From positions 124,001-188,000 of the forward strand of contig NZ_VOLO01000004.1 in assembly GCF_007954365.1 (NCBI RefSeq): a stretch of DNA of 64,000 nucleotides. The letters run 5' to 3'. Positions 1 to 8,523 of the stretch are shown in pieces. The translations under genes and the position numbers were made by a program. Position 1 is the first letter of the stretch, and every line of letters begins with the position of its first letter. Source of the DNA: Frigoribacterium sp. ACAM 257 (GTDB lineage: Bacteria > Actinomycetota > Actinomycetes > Actinomycetales > Microbacteriaceae). Below the pieces are notes generated by a model. It saw only the letters and a program-made list of their open reading frames with translations. It was not told the DNA's origin and did no database searches.

Positions 1-1
1 C

Positions 2-373
2 ATCTTCCAGATGCTCGCCCCCGACACGTTCAAGCTCGACAGCTGGGGCGCCCAGATCGTCGACGAGCTCACCCCGGTCGCCGGCGACGTCGTCCTCGAC
101 CGCACCCGCATGAGCGTCTTCAACGGCACCGCGATCGACAACATGCTCCGCAACCTCGGCATCGAGACCCTCGTCGTCGTGGGCGCGTGGACGAACATGG
201 CCGTCGAGCACACCGTCCGCGACGCCGCCGACCACGGCTACCAGGTGACCCTCGTCGAGGACGCCACCTCGAGCCTCAGCGCCGAGTGGCAGCACGCCGC
301 GACGAGCTTCGCCCTGACGAACATCGCCACCGTGAGCGACACTGCCACGGTCACCGCCGCCCTCGCCGGCTGA
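2..373 (+). CDS. isochorismatase-like hydrolase, C-terminal part (gene starts before the window)
   Basis: The reading frame is already open at base 2, so the N-terminus lies outside the window and 123 residues are visible. The pattern SVFNGTAIDNMLRNLGI, then VVVGAWTNMAVEHTVRDAA and a VEDATSS tail, is that of the isochorismatase/cysteine hydrolase fold, whose members act on amides or vinyl ethers in the cytoplasm. Oddly, the usual catalytic Cys (TNxCVExTxRDA) is Ala here, and the usual Lys before the SxF motif reads as Arg. Only true isochorismatases such as EntB/PhzD are known to lack the Cys, but their surrounding motif differs. Substrate unknown. The MarR gene follows after 3 nt, so the two are probably co-transcribed. 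Confidence 0.75.
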   Translation: MFQMLAPDTFKLDSWGAQIVDELTPVAGDVVLDRTRMSVFNGTAIDNMLRNLGIETLVVVGAWTNMAVEHTVRDAADHGYQVTLVEDATSSLSAEWQHAATSFALTNIATVSDTATVTAALAG

Positions 374-376
374 CCC

Positions 377-838
377 GTGACGACCCGCCCCGACGACGTG
401 AGCCTCTACGACGTGTTCTTCGACCTGACCCGCACCGAGATGCAGCTCTGGGACCACATCGACGACGCCCTCCGCGCTGAGATCGACGTGCCGTTGGGGC
501 GGTTCGAAGCACTCCTCGTCCTCCGCCGGCTCGGGCCTTGCCGCATCCTCGACGTCTCCCGCGAACTCGCGCTGACCGTCGGGGGCACGAGCAAGCTCAT
601 CGACAAGCTCGAGACCACCGGCCTCTGCCTGCGTGCACCCAACCCCGACGACCGGCGGTCGTCCCTCATCACCCTCGCCGAGACCGCCCCCGCAGTCATC
701 GACCGCGGCGAGGCCGTCATCGAGACGACCCTCCGGTCCCACCTCGACGCTCATCTCACGGGCGAGGAGATCACCGCCCTGCGCGGTGCCCTCCGTGCCC
801 TTCGCCGTGCCACCAACGAAGCCTCTCTCCCGGAATGA
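377..838 (+). CDS. MarR-family transcriptional regulator
   Basis: 153 residues, the usual MarR length. A winged helix-turn-helix is visible: recognition region LDVSRELALTVGGTSKLIDK around residues 55-75, then the wing with NPDDRRSSLITL (DxRs motif) around 92-103, flanked by dimerisation helices. The start is a GTG three bases after the TGA of the isochorismatase-like gene, which suggests translational coupling. MarR proteins usually repress their own operon and release on binding a small aromatic or oxidant; here the likely target is the hydrolase operon. Ligand not predictable. Confidence 0.88.
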   Translation: MTTRPDDVSLYDVFFDLTRTEMQLWDHIDDALRAEIDVPLGRFEALLVLRRLGPCRILDVSRELALTVGGTSKLIDKLETTGLCLRAPNPDDRRSSLITLAETAPAVIDRGEAVIETTLRSHLDAHLTGEEITALRGALRALRRATNEASLPE

Positions 839-848
839 CCGCCAGATC

Positions 849-1754
849 ATGACTGCCCTACACCGCACCCTGGCGACGACGACAGCGCTCGTCGCCTCCC
901 TCGCCCTCGCCAGCTGCTCGTCGTCCGACCCGTTGGCCTCCACCGATGCGGGCGCCGGCGCCATCGTCATCGGCTCTCAGCAGTACTACTCGAACGAGAT
1001 CATCGCCGAGATCTTCGCGCAGGCACTCGAGGCCGAGGGCCGCGAGGTCGACCGCCAGTTCGCCATCGGCCAGCGGGAGGTCTACCTTCCCGAGATCGAA
1101 GAGGGCTTCATCGACCTCTTCCCCGAGTACACCGGCCCCCTCCTGCACGCCTGGGACCCCGACTCCACCGCCACATCGGAGGCGGACGTCGAAAAGGCCC
1201 TGGCGGCAGCGACCCCTGAGGGGCTACGGACCCTCGCCACCGCGCAGGCATCGGATCAGGATGCCTACGCGGTGACGAGCACCTTCGCCGCCGAGCACGA
1301 CGTCGACAGCGTCGACGACCTCGCCGGCCTCGGCATCCCGCTCGCCCTGGGTGGCAACCCTGAGGGCGCAGACCGGCCCCAGGGGCCAGCGGGGCTGAAG
1401 GCTGCGTACGGCGTCGACGTCAGCTACACGAGCATCGACGACAGCGGCGGTCCCCTCACCATCAAGGCGCTCCTCGACGACGACATCCAGCTCGCCGTCG
1501 TCTACACGGCCAACCCGCAAGTCGGCGACGAGGACCTCGTCGTCCTCGACGACCCGGAGGACCTCTTCATCTCCTCGCACGTCGTCCCGCTCGCCAGCGA
1601 CGCACTCGACGCGGACGCCGCTGCCGTGATCGACGAGGTGACGTCAGCGCTCACCATGGACCAGCTCCTCGCCCTCAACACCCGGAGCGTCGACGAGCAG
1701 GCCTCGGCGACCGTCATCGCCCGCGACTGGCTCGCGGACGTCGGCCTCGACTGA
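849..1754 (+). CDS. OpuAC/ProX-type substrate-binding lipoprotein of an osmoprotectant ABC importer
   Basis: 301 residues from the ATG at 849. The N-terminus MTALHRTLATTTALVASLAL followed by ASC is a lipoprotein signal peptide with lipobox LASC, so the protein is membrane-anchored outside the cell. The mature part follows the OpuAC fold: IVIGSQQYYSN at the start, EGFIDLFPEYTG (typical of glycine-betaine/choline binding proteins), and YTSIDDSGG in the second lobe. The family binds quaternary amines and delivers them to a permease. No permease or ATPase gene is adjacent, so it is either an orphan or its partners lie elsewhere. It starts 10 nt after the MarR stop and may belong to that operon. 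Confidence 0.85.
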   Translation: MTALHRTLATTTALVASLALASCSSSDPLASTDAGAGAIVIGSQQYYSNEIIAEIFAQALEAEGREVDRQFAIGQREVYLPEIEEGFIDLFPEYTGPLLHAWDPDSTATSEADVEKALAAATPEGLRTLATAQASDQDAYAVTSTFAAEHDVDSVDDLAGLGIPLALGGNPEGADRPQGPAGLKAAYGVDVSYTSIDDSGGPLTIKALLDDDIQLAVVYTANPQVGDEDLVVLDDPEDLFISSHVVPLASDALDADAAAVIDEVTSALTMDQLLALNTRSVDEQASATVIARDWLADVGLD

Positions 1755-1813
1755 CAGGCGCACCCTCACTTCCGCGCCCCTCGACGCGGTGTCACCGATG
1801 AAGGAGTCACACC

Positions 1814-2917
1814 ATGCAGATCACCGCAGCAGTAGCCCGCGGCAACGGCGAACCGTTCACCATCGAACAGCTCGAGCTCGACGGCCTCCGACACAACGAA
1901 GTCCGGGTCCGCCTCGTCGCCTCCGGCATCTGCCACACCGACGCCCTCGTCCGAGACGGCATCTACCCCACCCCCCTCCCCGCCGTCCTCGGCCACGAGG
2001 GCTCCGGCGTCGTCGAGGCGATCGGCGACTCGGTCACCTCGGTCACACCGGGCGACCACGTCGTCCTGGCTGCCGCCTACTGCGGGCACTGCAAGCGATG
2101 CCGCAGCGGCCAGATGGCGTACTGCGAGAACCTCTTCGCCGCCGACTTCGGCGGACGCCGCCTCGACGGCAGCACCTCCCTCAGCGACGACGCAGGAGAG
2201 GTCGTGTCCTCGCACTTCTTCGGCCAGTCCTCGTTCGCCACCTACGCCAACGTCGTCGAGGAGTCCGTCGTCAAGGTCGACGCCGACGTCCCCCTCGAGC
2301 ACCTCGGCCCGCTCGGCTGCGGCTTCAACACCGGCGCCGGCACGGTCCTGAACGAACTCCAGCCCGAGATCGGCTCGACGCTCGTCGTCTTCGGCGTCGG
2401 CGCCGTCGGCAGCGCCGCCGTCATGGCCGCCCGCATCGCCGAGTGCTCGACGGTCGTCGCCATCGACGTCCACGACGACCGCCTCACCCTCGCCCAGGAG
2501 ATCGGCGCGACCCACGTCATCAACTCCCGCACCGAGGACGTCGCCGCCCGCCTGGACGAGATCACCGGAGGCCGCGGAGTCGACTACGTCGTGGACACCA
2601 CCGGCCGGCCTGAGCTCCTCCGCACCGCGGCGGACTCGCTCGGCGTGCGGGGCACCATCGCTCTCGTCGGAGCCGCCAAGCCCGGCACCGAGGTCACCTT
2701 CGAGGTCGGCGCCTCCCTCGTCAAGGGATGGACCTTCAAGACCGTCGTCCAGGGCAGCTCCGTGCCGCAGGTGTTCATCCCCCGGATGATCCAGCTCTGG
2801 CGCGAGGGGCGCTTCCCCTTCGAGAAGCTCGTCAAGGACTACACCCTCGACGACATCAACCAGGGCTTCGAGGACTCCAAGAAGGGCATCACGACCAAGC
2901 CCGTCATCATCTACTGA
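1814..2917 (+). CDS. zinc-dependent NAD-linked medium-chain alcohol dehydrogenase
   Basis: 367 residues. Catalytic zinc ligands are visible in SGICHTD and GHEGSG (MDR signature), and the structural-zinc cluster is CGHCKRCRSGQMAYC (C-x2-C-x2-C-x7-C). The Rossmann segment VVFGVGAVGSAAVMAA is followed by an acidic residue (VAIDVHDDR), which favours NAD over NADP. Layout and length resemble aryl/benzyl-alcohol dehydrogenases, which oxidise primary alcohols to aldehydes; the true substrate is not shown. The ATG has a strong GAAGGAG site 7 nt upstream. The next gene begins one base after its stop, so the two form an operon. Confidence 0.9.
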   Translation: MQITAAVARGNGEPFTIEQLELDGLRHNEVRVRLVASGICHTDALVRDGIYPTPLPAVLGHEGSGVVEAIGDSVTSVTPGDHVVLAAAYCGHCKRCRSGQMAYCENLFAADFGGRRLDGSTSLSDDAGEVVSSHFFGQSSFATYANVVEESVVKVDADVPLEHLGPLGCGFNTGAGTVLNELQPEIGSTLVVFGVGAVGSAAVMAARIAECSTVVAIDVHDDRLTLAQEIGATHVINSRTEDVAARLDEITGGRGVDYVVDTTGRPELLRTAADSLGVRGTIALVGAAKPGTEVTFEVGASLVKGWTFKTVVQGSSVPQVFIPRMIQLWREGRFPFEKLVKDYTLDDINQGFEDSKKGITTKPVIIY

Positions 2918-2918
2918 G

Positions 2919-3602
2919 ATGTCCGGCACAAGCATGGACTCGCTCGGAACGCCTCCGTACCGTGCTGTCCCGCTCCACACGAACACGGTGACGGCTGCCT
3001 CCGTCGTCGTCGAGGATCGCGTGGCCGCGGGCCGGGATGCCCTCAACGTGCGGCTGTCCGAAGAGATCGAGGCGCACGGGCGGCCAGGGATCGACTTCGT
3101 CGATCAACCCACTTTCGCTGTGATCCCTGTCGTCGTCGAGAACGCGCGCGTGAGCGTCGACATCTTGAGTCGGCTTCGGCCCGGTGCTCCGGACTTCGCT
3201 CGAGGTTTCGCGGGGCTCGCTTTCCGGATCAACGACGACTTCTCGCGCTTCGAATCTGTTTATCTGCGCCCGCTCAACGGAAGTCTCGAGAGCCCACCGC
3301 CTGAACGGGTGGGGCGCGCGGTCCAGTACTTCGCGTATCCGGACTGGCCGTTCGATCGCCTGCGGGAACAGCGACCCAACGCAGGGTACGAGGCGGCAGC
3401 GGACATCGGTCTCGACACGTGGCACACGCTTGAAGTCGATGTCGTCGACGACAAGGTCGACGCCTGGGTGGACGGGAAGGAGGTCTTGCACACGGGAGGG
3501 CTAGCCGGTGCACGACCGGGCCGTCTGGGGCTGTTCGTCGACATCGGTACCGATGCGACTTTCTCACGGTTGCGGGTCGCCCCGCACTCAGACTGCTGCT
3601 GA
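2919..3602 (+). CDS. small beta-sandwich protein resembling DUF1080/LamG-like domains
   Basis: 227 residues, no signal peptide. The pattern GLAFRINDDFSRFESVYLRP, then DTWHTLEVDVVDDKVDAWVDG and a final GRLGLFVDIGTDATFSRLRV strand resembles concanavalin/LamG-like sandwich domains such as the 3-keto-disaccharide hydrolase family DUF1080. That family is often found beside oxidoreductases. No catalytic residues can be assigned by eye. It starts one base after the alcohol dehydrogenase stop, so it is co-transcribed and presumably acts on the same substrate class (inference). Its last residues are SDCC. Confidence 0.6.
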   Translation: MSGTSMDSLGTPPYRAVPLHTNTVTAASVVVEDRVAAGRDALNVRLSEEIEAHGRPGIDFVDQPTFAVIPVVVENARVSVDILSRLRPGAPDFARGFAGLAFRINDDFSRFESVYLRPLNGSLESPPPERVGRAVQYFAYPDWPFDRLREQRPNAGYEAAADIGLDTWHTLEVDVVDDKVDAWVDGKEVLHTGGLAGARPGRLGLFVDIGTDATFSRLRVAPHSDCC

Positions 3603-3636
3603 CCCGCGCCCACCGTCTTCCTTAACCGATCAGTCA

Positions 3637-3681
3637 CAGACGTCTCGGCCCCTAGCAGTTCGGTAGGGGCCGAGACGTCTG
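3637..3681. terminator. bidirectional intrinsic terminator between converging genes
   Basis: Perfect 17-bp stem (3637-3653 with 3665-3681) and an 11-nt loop. It lies between the stop of the plus-strand gene at 3602 and the stop of the minus-strand gene at 3698, the expected place for a shared terminator. Confidence 0.8.
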
Positions 3682-3697
3682 CCATCAGGGGTCTCGT

Positions 3698-5914
3698 CTA
3701 GACACGAGTCCAGGTCTGGTTGGACGTTCCGAGAGCCCGCCACAGTTGGACGGGTGATCCGTTCGCGACGGCCCGGTTGCTCACGTCGAGGGCAAGACCG
3801 TTCGAACGGTTGATGATCGAGCCGTCGAGGCGTGTGGACCACCTCTGGCTGCTGGAGCCGTTGCAGTTCCAGAGGATGGCCTTGGTTCCCGGTGTCGAGC
3901 CGTTCGCTTCTGCCGCCAGGCACCGGTCTCCGACCCGCAGTTCACCGGCAGCGGTGGGGGTGATGCGCTGGTTGGAGTTGCCGACGCAGTCGTAGATCTG
4001 CAGCTGCGCCCCGAGCGTTCCGTTGGGGACGTCGAGGCAGCGGCCGGAGGCGGTGCCGCGGATGCTCGTGGCGACTCCGACGGTGGTGGCATCTTGACTG
4101 ATGAGCCACTCCTGGCTGTCGTCAGCGGCGGCGTTGCTGGTGGTGCTGATGAGGGGCCGCAGTTCGACGGCTCCGTTGGTTCCCGTCGAGGTGAGGTAGA
4201 GCGAGGGGTCGGCAACGGAACGCAGTTTCTGTCGGCCGTCGGAGCTGGCGACGAGGGTCCACTGCTTGTCCGTGGCGCCGTCGTCGACCCACTGAGCGAC
4301 CTTCTGGCCGGCGGAGGGCGTGCCGGTCCAGATGGCGAGGGAACGACCACCAGCCTTGTTCAGCAGGGTGACCGTGGAGCCCGTCTGCTCGAGGTTCCAG
4401 CGCTGCTGGATGTCGGTGTCGGAGCGGTCGCGGGTGATGACGTCCGGTACGTCGCCGGTGAATCGAGCATCCTGGGTCTTGCCCGCCTGGGGGCTGAGTG
4501 CCTGACCAGTCGCGCGGTTGGTGAGCGTGGAGTAGCGGGAACTCGTGCGTCCGAGGTCGACGTCGGCGTGCTTCACGGGGCCGACGCTTCCGCCTGCCCA
4601 GGCGGCCTGGAGGACCAGGAGCCGGCCGGTGCCTTCGAGGTACTGGAGGTTGCGGCTGTAGCCGCCGGGCAGGGTGGTCTGGTGTTCTTTCCACTGGCCG
4701 TCGCTGCGGCCGGACTCGTTCACCCAGACGCTGCCGCTGCCTGCAGCGTTGAAGACGATGCGCCCGTCGGGGAAGGACGTGAGGACGGGGCTGCCTCCGT
4801 CGGAGAGGCCGTTCTGTCCCGCCGGGACGGGGAGCTGGGCGATCTCGGTGCCGTCGGGGTCACCATCGGCGAAGAAGCGCAACGGGTCGTCGGCGAACTT
4901 GTAACGGGTGTTCTGCCCGCCGCCGAAGTACTCGAAGGTGAGCAGGTAACGCCCGTCGGTGGTGGGCGCGATCGTGGTCATGCCGGGTCGGCCGCCCCCG
5001 ATCTGCGTCTTGCCGTTGCCGCGGTTCTCGGTGAGGCCGGCGACGTCGACGACGGGCTGGCTCCAGTCGGTGCTGCGGCCGTCCCACGTCTTGTGGACGA
5101 GGATCTGGCCGTGGGAGTCGGGGGCGGTGGCGTTGTCGGGGTCGATGGTCGGGACACCGGTCTGGGTGTTGTAGCCGATGTAGTCGTTCTCGTCGGAGTA
5201 GTAGGCGATGAGCTGGCCGTCGCGGGCGAGGAGGTGGGGTTCCCAGACGGGGTCGACCTGCTTGGTGGTGTTCGCGGCGGAGGTGCGGCCGATCGCTCCG
5301 GCGCTGCCGCCCTGCCATCCGCCGGTGGCGATGACGTTGACGAGGCCCCAGTTGGCGCCTTCGTCAGTGCTCGAATAGAGGGCGATGGCGAGGTCTCGGC
5401 GGTCGCCGTCTCCGGTCGGTCGCCAGTTGGGGTCGGCGGCTTTCTGTTCCTTGGCGTACTCGTCGTCTCCGGAGACGACGACGGCGAGGAGAGCCGTGCC
5501 AGCCTTGAGGTTCCCGACGTCCTGCGGGAGGACGTAGAGGTAAGGGTTCGTCCAGGCGCTGGTGTACTTCGCATAGCGGCTGTCGTTCGAAGCGTAGGCG
5601 GGAGCCTGCACGGTGGACAGGGCGCGCCAGGTGGTGCCTTGGTCGTCGCTGGCGTGGATGGGCAGATCCTGGCCGACGACCTGACTCTGGCTGTCCTCGA
5701 ACGCAGCGAGAACGCGGCCGCTGGGGAGTTGTGCGGACTTGGGGTAGAGCACGCAGGGGTTCTTGTTGCAAGCTGCGGCGTTGGTGGCGTTGAAGACGTT
5801 CCCGGGGCTGGGCTGGTAGGCCGCAGCTCCGGATGCCCCGGCGAGGGCGAGCCCGGCTGAGACGGCGACGGCCGTGGCGGTCGCGATGACCTTCCGGGTG
5901 AGTGACTGCACCAT
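3698..5914 (-). CDS. secreted sialidase-fold (GH93-like) exo-glycosidase with two ricin-type lectin domains
   Basis: 738 residues from the ATG at 5914, chosen because AAAGGAA sits just upstream; an open frame runs 62 codons further but has no such site. Residues 1-32 are a Sec signal peptide (ending GASGAAAYQ). The catalytic part (about 35-420) is a BNR/sialidase-type propeller with DPVWEPHLLARDGQLIAYYSDE-like features (WEP then YYSDE), as in GH93 exo-arabinanases. Two beta-trefoil lectin domains follow, with QxW-type repeats QQRW, DKQW, SQEW, then SQRW and NQTW. It is expected to bind and trim plant polysaccharide outside the cell; arabinan is a guess from the family. A putative LacI operator lies about 75 bp upstream. 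It is a paralogue of the gene at 15302-16837. Confidence 0.8.
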   Translation of the reverse strand: MVQSLTRKVIATATAVAVSAGLALAGASGAAAYQPSPGNVFNATNAAACNKNPCVLYPKSAQLPSGRVLAAFEDSQSQVVGQDLPIHASDDQGTTWRALSTVQAPAYASNDSRYAKYTSAWTNPYLYVLPQDVGNLKAGTALLAVVVSGDDEYAKEQKAADPNWRPTGDGDRRDLAIALYSSTDEGANWGLVNVIATGGWQGGSAGAIGRTSAANTTKQVDPVWEPHLLARDGQLIAYYSDENDYIGYNTQTGVPTIDPDNATAPDSHGQILVHKTWDGRSTDWSQPVVDVAGLTENRGNGKTQIGGGRPGMTTIAPTTDGRYLLTFEYFGGGQNTRYKFADDPLRFFADGDPDGTEIAQLPVPAGQNGLSDGGSPVLTSFPDGRIVFNAAGSGSVWVNESGRSDGQWKEHQTTLPGGYSRNLQYLEGTGRLLVLQAAWAGGSVGPVKHADVDLGRTSSRYSTLTNRATGQALSPQAGKTQDARFTGDVPDVITRDRSDTDIQQRWNLEQTGSTVTLLNKAGGRSLAIWTGTPSAGQKVAQWVDDGATDKQWTLVASSDGRQKLRSVADPSLYLTSTGTNGAVELRPLISTTSNAAADDSQEWLISQDATTVGVATSIRGTASGRCLDVPNGTLGAQLQIYDCVGNSNQRITPTAAGELRVGDRCLAAEANGSTPGTKAILWNCNGSSSQRWSTRLDGSIINRSNGLALDVSNRAVANGSPVQLWRALGTSNQTWTRV

Positions 5915-5989
5915 TGCAGTTCCTTTCGTTGACGGGTCGACTTCGGCCCACCAGAACCTTCTCCCGGGAAGGACGTCCGTGGGGAGGTT

Positions 5990-6004
5990 CGGAAAGGCTT
6001 TCGT
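5990..6004. promoter_or_regulatory. putative LacI-family operator, copy 1
   Basis: Sequence CGGAAAGGCTTTCGT, with a core palindrome GAAAG-G-CTTTC. The same core occurs upstream of the ABC-transporter operon (12850) and of the second lectin-tailed enzyme (16935). It lies 76 bp before the start codon at 5914, in the gap below GH3. Confidence 0.7.
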
Positions 6005-6096
6005 CATGCCGAGGACGTCGTTGCAGGCGGTGACGGCGAACGCACGCCGAACACCCCGCCAGCTGAGCCCGGCGGGGTGTTCGGGGATGACTGCTG

Positions 6097-8451
6097 TCAC
6101 GCCTCCAGAGGACGGACTGCGCTCTGGCTCGCGAGGACGCGCGTGTGGTCGACGGGCCTGACGGAGCCGGTGAGCTCGATCTCGACCGGCGCCCCTGGGT
6201 CACCGGCGGAGTCAGCGACTGTGAGCACGATGGTTCCCGGTTCCACCAAGCGGCGCCCGTCTCGGCCGGTGAAGCTCGCCAGATCGGCCGAGACCGTGAA
6301 GACCACCTCGGAGCTCTCGCCGGGCTCGAGAGTGACGCGCGCAGACCCGATGAGGCGGCGGACAGGCCTCGTGATGGAGGCGACCGGGTCGCTGAGGTAG
6401 AGCTGCGGGACGGCCGTCCCTGCGCGCTCACCGACGTTCGTGATCTGGACGGTCACGTCGACCACACCATCGGTCGAGATGGTGTCCACGTTCGCGGTGG
6501 CTCCGGAGGTGTCGAAGCTGGTCGTCGAGAGTCCGTGACCGAAGGGGAATGCCGGGCTGGGATCGATGTTGCTGACGCCGTCGCTCTTGAGCGCCAGGGG
6601 AGCCGCCAGGTACGTGCTGGGCTGAGGGGCGTCGTCGCCGGGCATCTGCACGGGGAGCCGGCCCGACGGGGCGACCCGCCCCGAGAGCACGCCTGCGAGG
6701 GCAGCCCCTCCTTCTTGTCCAGGGAAGAATGCTTGCACGGTCGCCGTCGCCGACTCGGCGAATCGGTCGATGGCGTAGGGGCGACCCGAGAGCACGACGA
6801 GCACGGCCCGGCGTGAGTGGGCGAGAACGGCTTCGACGAGATCTTCTTGTCCGCCCGGCAGACGCAGGTCGACGACGTCGCATCCCTCGCCCGACGTGCC
6901 GTGCCCGAACATGCCGGAACGATCCCCCACGACGACGAACGTCAGATCGGCGGCTGCCGCTGCCCGGACCGCGTCATCGACGTGTTCCGTGGAGGGGTCG
7001 AGGTGGTCCGCACCTCGAACGTACGTGATCTCGCTCTCCGGGAACTCTGCACGCAACGAATCGAGAACGGTGGGGGCCCTGATCCCCATGGGCAGGTCGG
7101 GGTGGTTCGGCAGGACGTGGTTCGGGAACGAGTAGCAGCCGAAGAGGCACCGGGCGTCGTCGGCGCCCGGGCCCACGACGGCGATCCTCCGAGGCGCTGC
7201 CGCCAAGGGGATGATGCTCGCGTCGTTGCGGAGCAGCACGATGCTCTCCTCGGCGACGCGACGAGCGACGTCCTGGTTGCCCGGGCTGTCAAGATCGACA
7301 CGGTCAGCCGTGTCTCGGGGCTGCCAGTCAGCATCGAGAAGACCGAGTTCCGCCTTCTGGGTCAGCACCCGAAGCACCGACCGGTCGACCAGGCGGCTGC
7401 CCTCGGGGTCGTCCGTCAACAGGGCGGTGAACCCGAGAGCATGGGGCAGCTCGACGTCCATGCCCGCCTCGAGGGCGAGTCGTCCTGCGTGCTCGTTGTC
7501 CGCCGCGACTTTGTGCATGCTGGCTAGGAACGGGACCGACCAGTAGTCGCTGACGACTGTTCCGGTGAATCCCCAGAGGTCGCGGAGCGTCCCGGTGAGC
7601 AGATCTCGATCGGCGCCGGCGGGAACGCCGTCGATGTCGGTGTACGCGTTCATGACGCTTCGGACGCCACCTTCGACGACCGCTCGTTCGAAGGGTGGCA
7701 GCATCACGTCGGCTAGTTCACGGGGCCCCATCGAGACCGGCGCGTGGTTACGAGCTCCGCGGGAGGCCGAGTATCCGACGAAGTGCTTCAGCGTCGCGAC
7801 GACGCCGGCTGATTGGACGCCCCGGACATAGGCCGAGGCCAGTTCACCGACGAGGTGCGGGTCCTCCCCGAGCGTCTCTTCCACACGTCCCCAGCGGTGG
7901 TCCCTGACGACGTCGAGGACGGGAGCGAGTCCCTGGTGCACCCCGACCGACGCGAGGTCTTCTCCGATGCGAGCGCCGAGTTCTCGGACGAGCTCGGGAT
8001 CGAAGGTGCTCGCCCACGCTAGTGGCGTCGGGTAGACGGTCGCCTTCCAGGCGGTGAATCCGGTCAGGCACTCCTCGTGCGCAACTGCCGGGATGCGGAA
8101 TCTGTTCGCAGCCATGACCGCCCGCTGCAACTCGGCGAGCCTCGACACGCCGTCCGTCGGGTCTATGGGCGTCGTTCCGAAAGGCCGGGTCAGCTGACCG
8201 ATTCCGCCGACGATCGCGTCGTCGAAGGACGCCGCCTGGTCCTGCGTGCTCTGCATGGGTGCGACGTCTCCGCTCGCGCCCTCCGCACCCGGCCAGACGG
8301 AGACCAGTTGTTGGAGCTTCTCCGCCGGCGTCATCTCCGCGAGGAGCGCCTCGGCGCGCTGCGCCGGTGTCAGTGTCGTGTCGTGCCAGGGAGACGTGTT
8401 CCTCGCCTCGGCTGCGGGCATCGTGGTCGTGGTCGTGGTGTCGATGGTCAT
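6097..8451 (-). CDS. GH3 family beta-glycosidase, cytoplasmic
   Basis: 784 residues, the usual three-domain GH3 length. N-terminal TIM-barrel domain with GVHQGLAPVLDVVRDHRWGR and the nucleophile region GFTGTVVSDYWSV (the Asp of SDY is the expected nucleophile). The alpha/beta sandwich domain has IAVVGPGADDARCLFGCYS, and a C-terminal fibronectin-III-like domain includes NVGERAGTAVPQLYL. No signal peptide, so it acts on imported oligosaccharides. GH3 members remove terminal beta-glucose or beta-xylose, and some release arabinofuranose; which applies here is not visible. It follows the LacI gene by 72 nt on the same strand and probably belongs to the same operon. Confidence 0.92.
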   Translation of the reverse strand: MTIDTTTTTTMPAAEARNTSPWHDTTLTPAQRAEALLAEMTPAEKLQQLVSVWPGAEGASGDVAPMQSTQDQAASFDDAIVGGIGQLTRPFGTTPIDPTDGVSRLAELQRAVMAANRFRIPAVAHEECLTGFTAWKATVYPTPLAWASTFDPELVRELGARIGEDLASVGVHQGLAPVLDVVRDHRWGRVEETLGEDPHLVGELASAYVRGVQSAGVVATLKHFVGYSASRGARNHAPVSMGPRELADVMLPPFERAVVEGGVRSVMNAYTDIDGVPAGADRDLLTGTLRDLWGFTGTVVSDYWSVPFLASMHKVAADNEHAGRLALEAGMDVELPHALGFTALLTDDPEGSRLVDRSVLRVLTQKAELGLLDADWQPRDTADRVDLDSPGNQDVARRVAEESIVLLRNDASIIPLAAAPRRIAVVGPGADDARCLFGCYSFPNHVLPNHPDLPMGIRAPTVLDSLRAEFPESEITYVRGADHLDPSTEHVDDAVRAAAAADLTFVVVGDRSGMFGHGTSGEGCDVVDLRLPGGQEDLVEAVLAHSRRAVLVVLSGRPYAIDRFAESATATVQAFFPGQEGGAALAGVLSGRVAPSGRLPVQMPGDDAPQPSTYLAAPLALKSDGVSNIDPSPAFPFGHGLSTTSFDTSGATANVDTISTDGVVDVTVQITNVGERAGTAVPQLYLSDPVASITRPVRRLIGSARVTLEPGESSEVVFTVSADLASFTGRDGRRLVEPGTIVLTVADSAGDPGAPVEIELTGSVRPVDHTRVLASQSAVRPLEA

Positions 8452-8523
8452 GTCGTTCCGATCTCGGATCTGCTGCGGTCGGTCGCAGCGAGGAGCGACG
8501 CTTCGCGTCGCGGAGGAGGTGGG

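Noticed and set aside
4094-5860. 588-codon plus-strand frame inside the lectin-tailed enzyme
   Set aside because: Shadow of the minus-strand gene: Gly/Val/Asp-rich with no motif.
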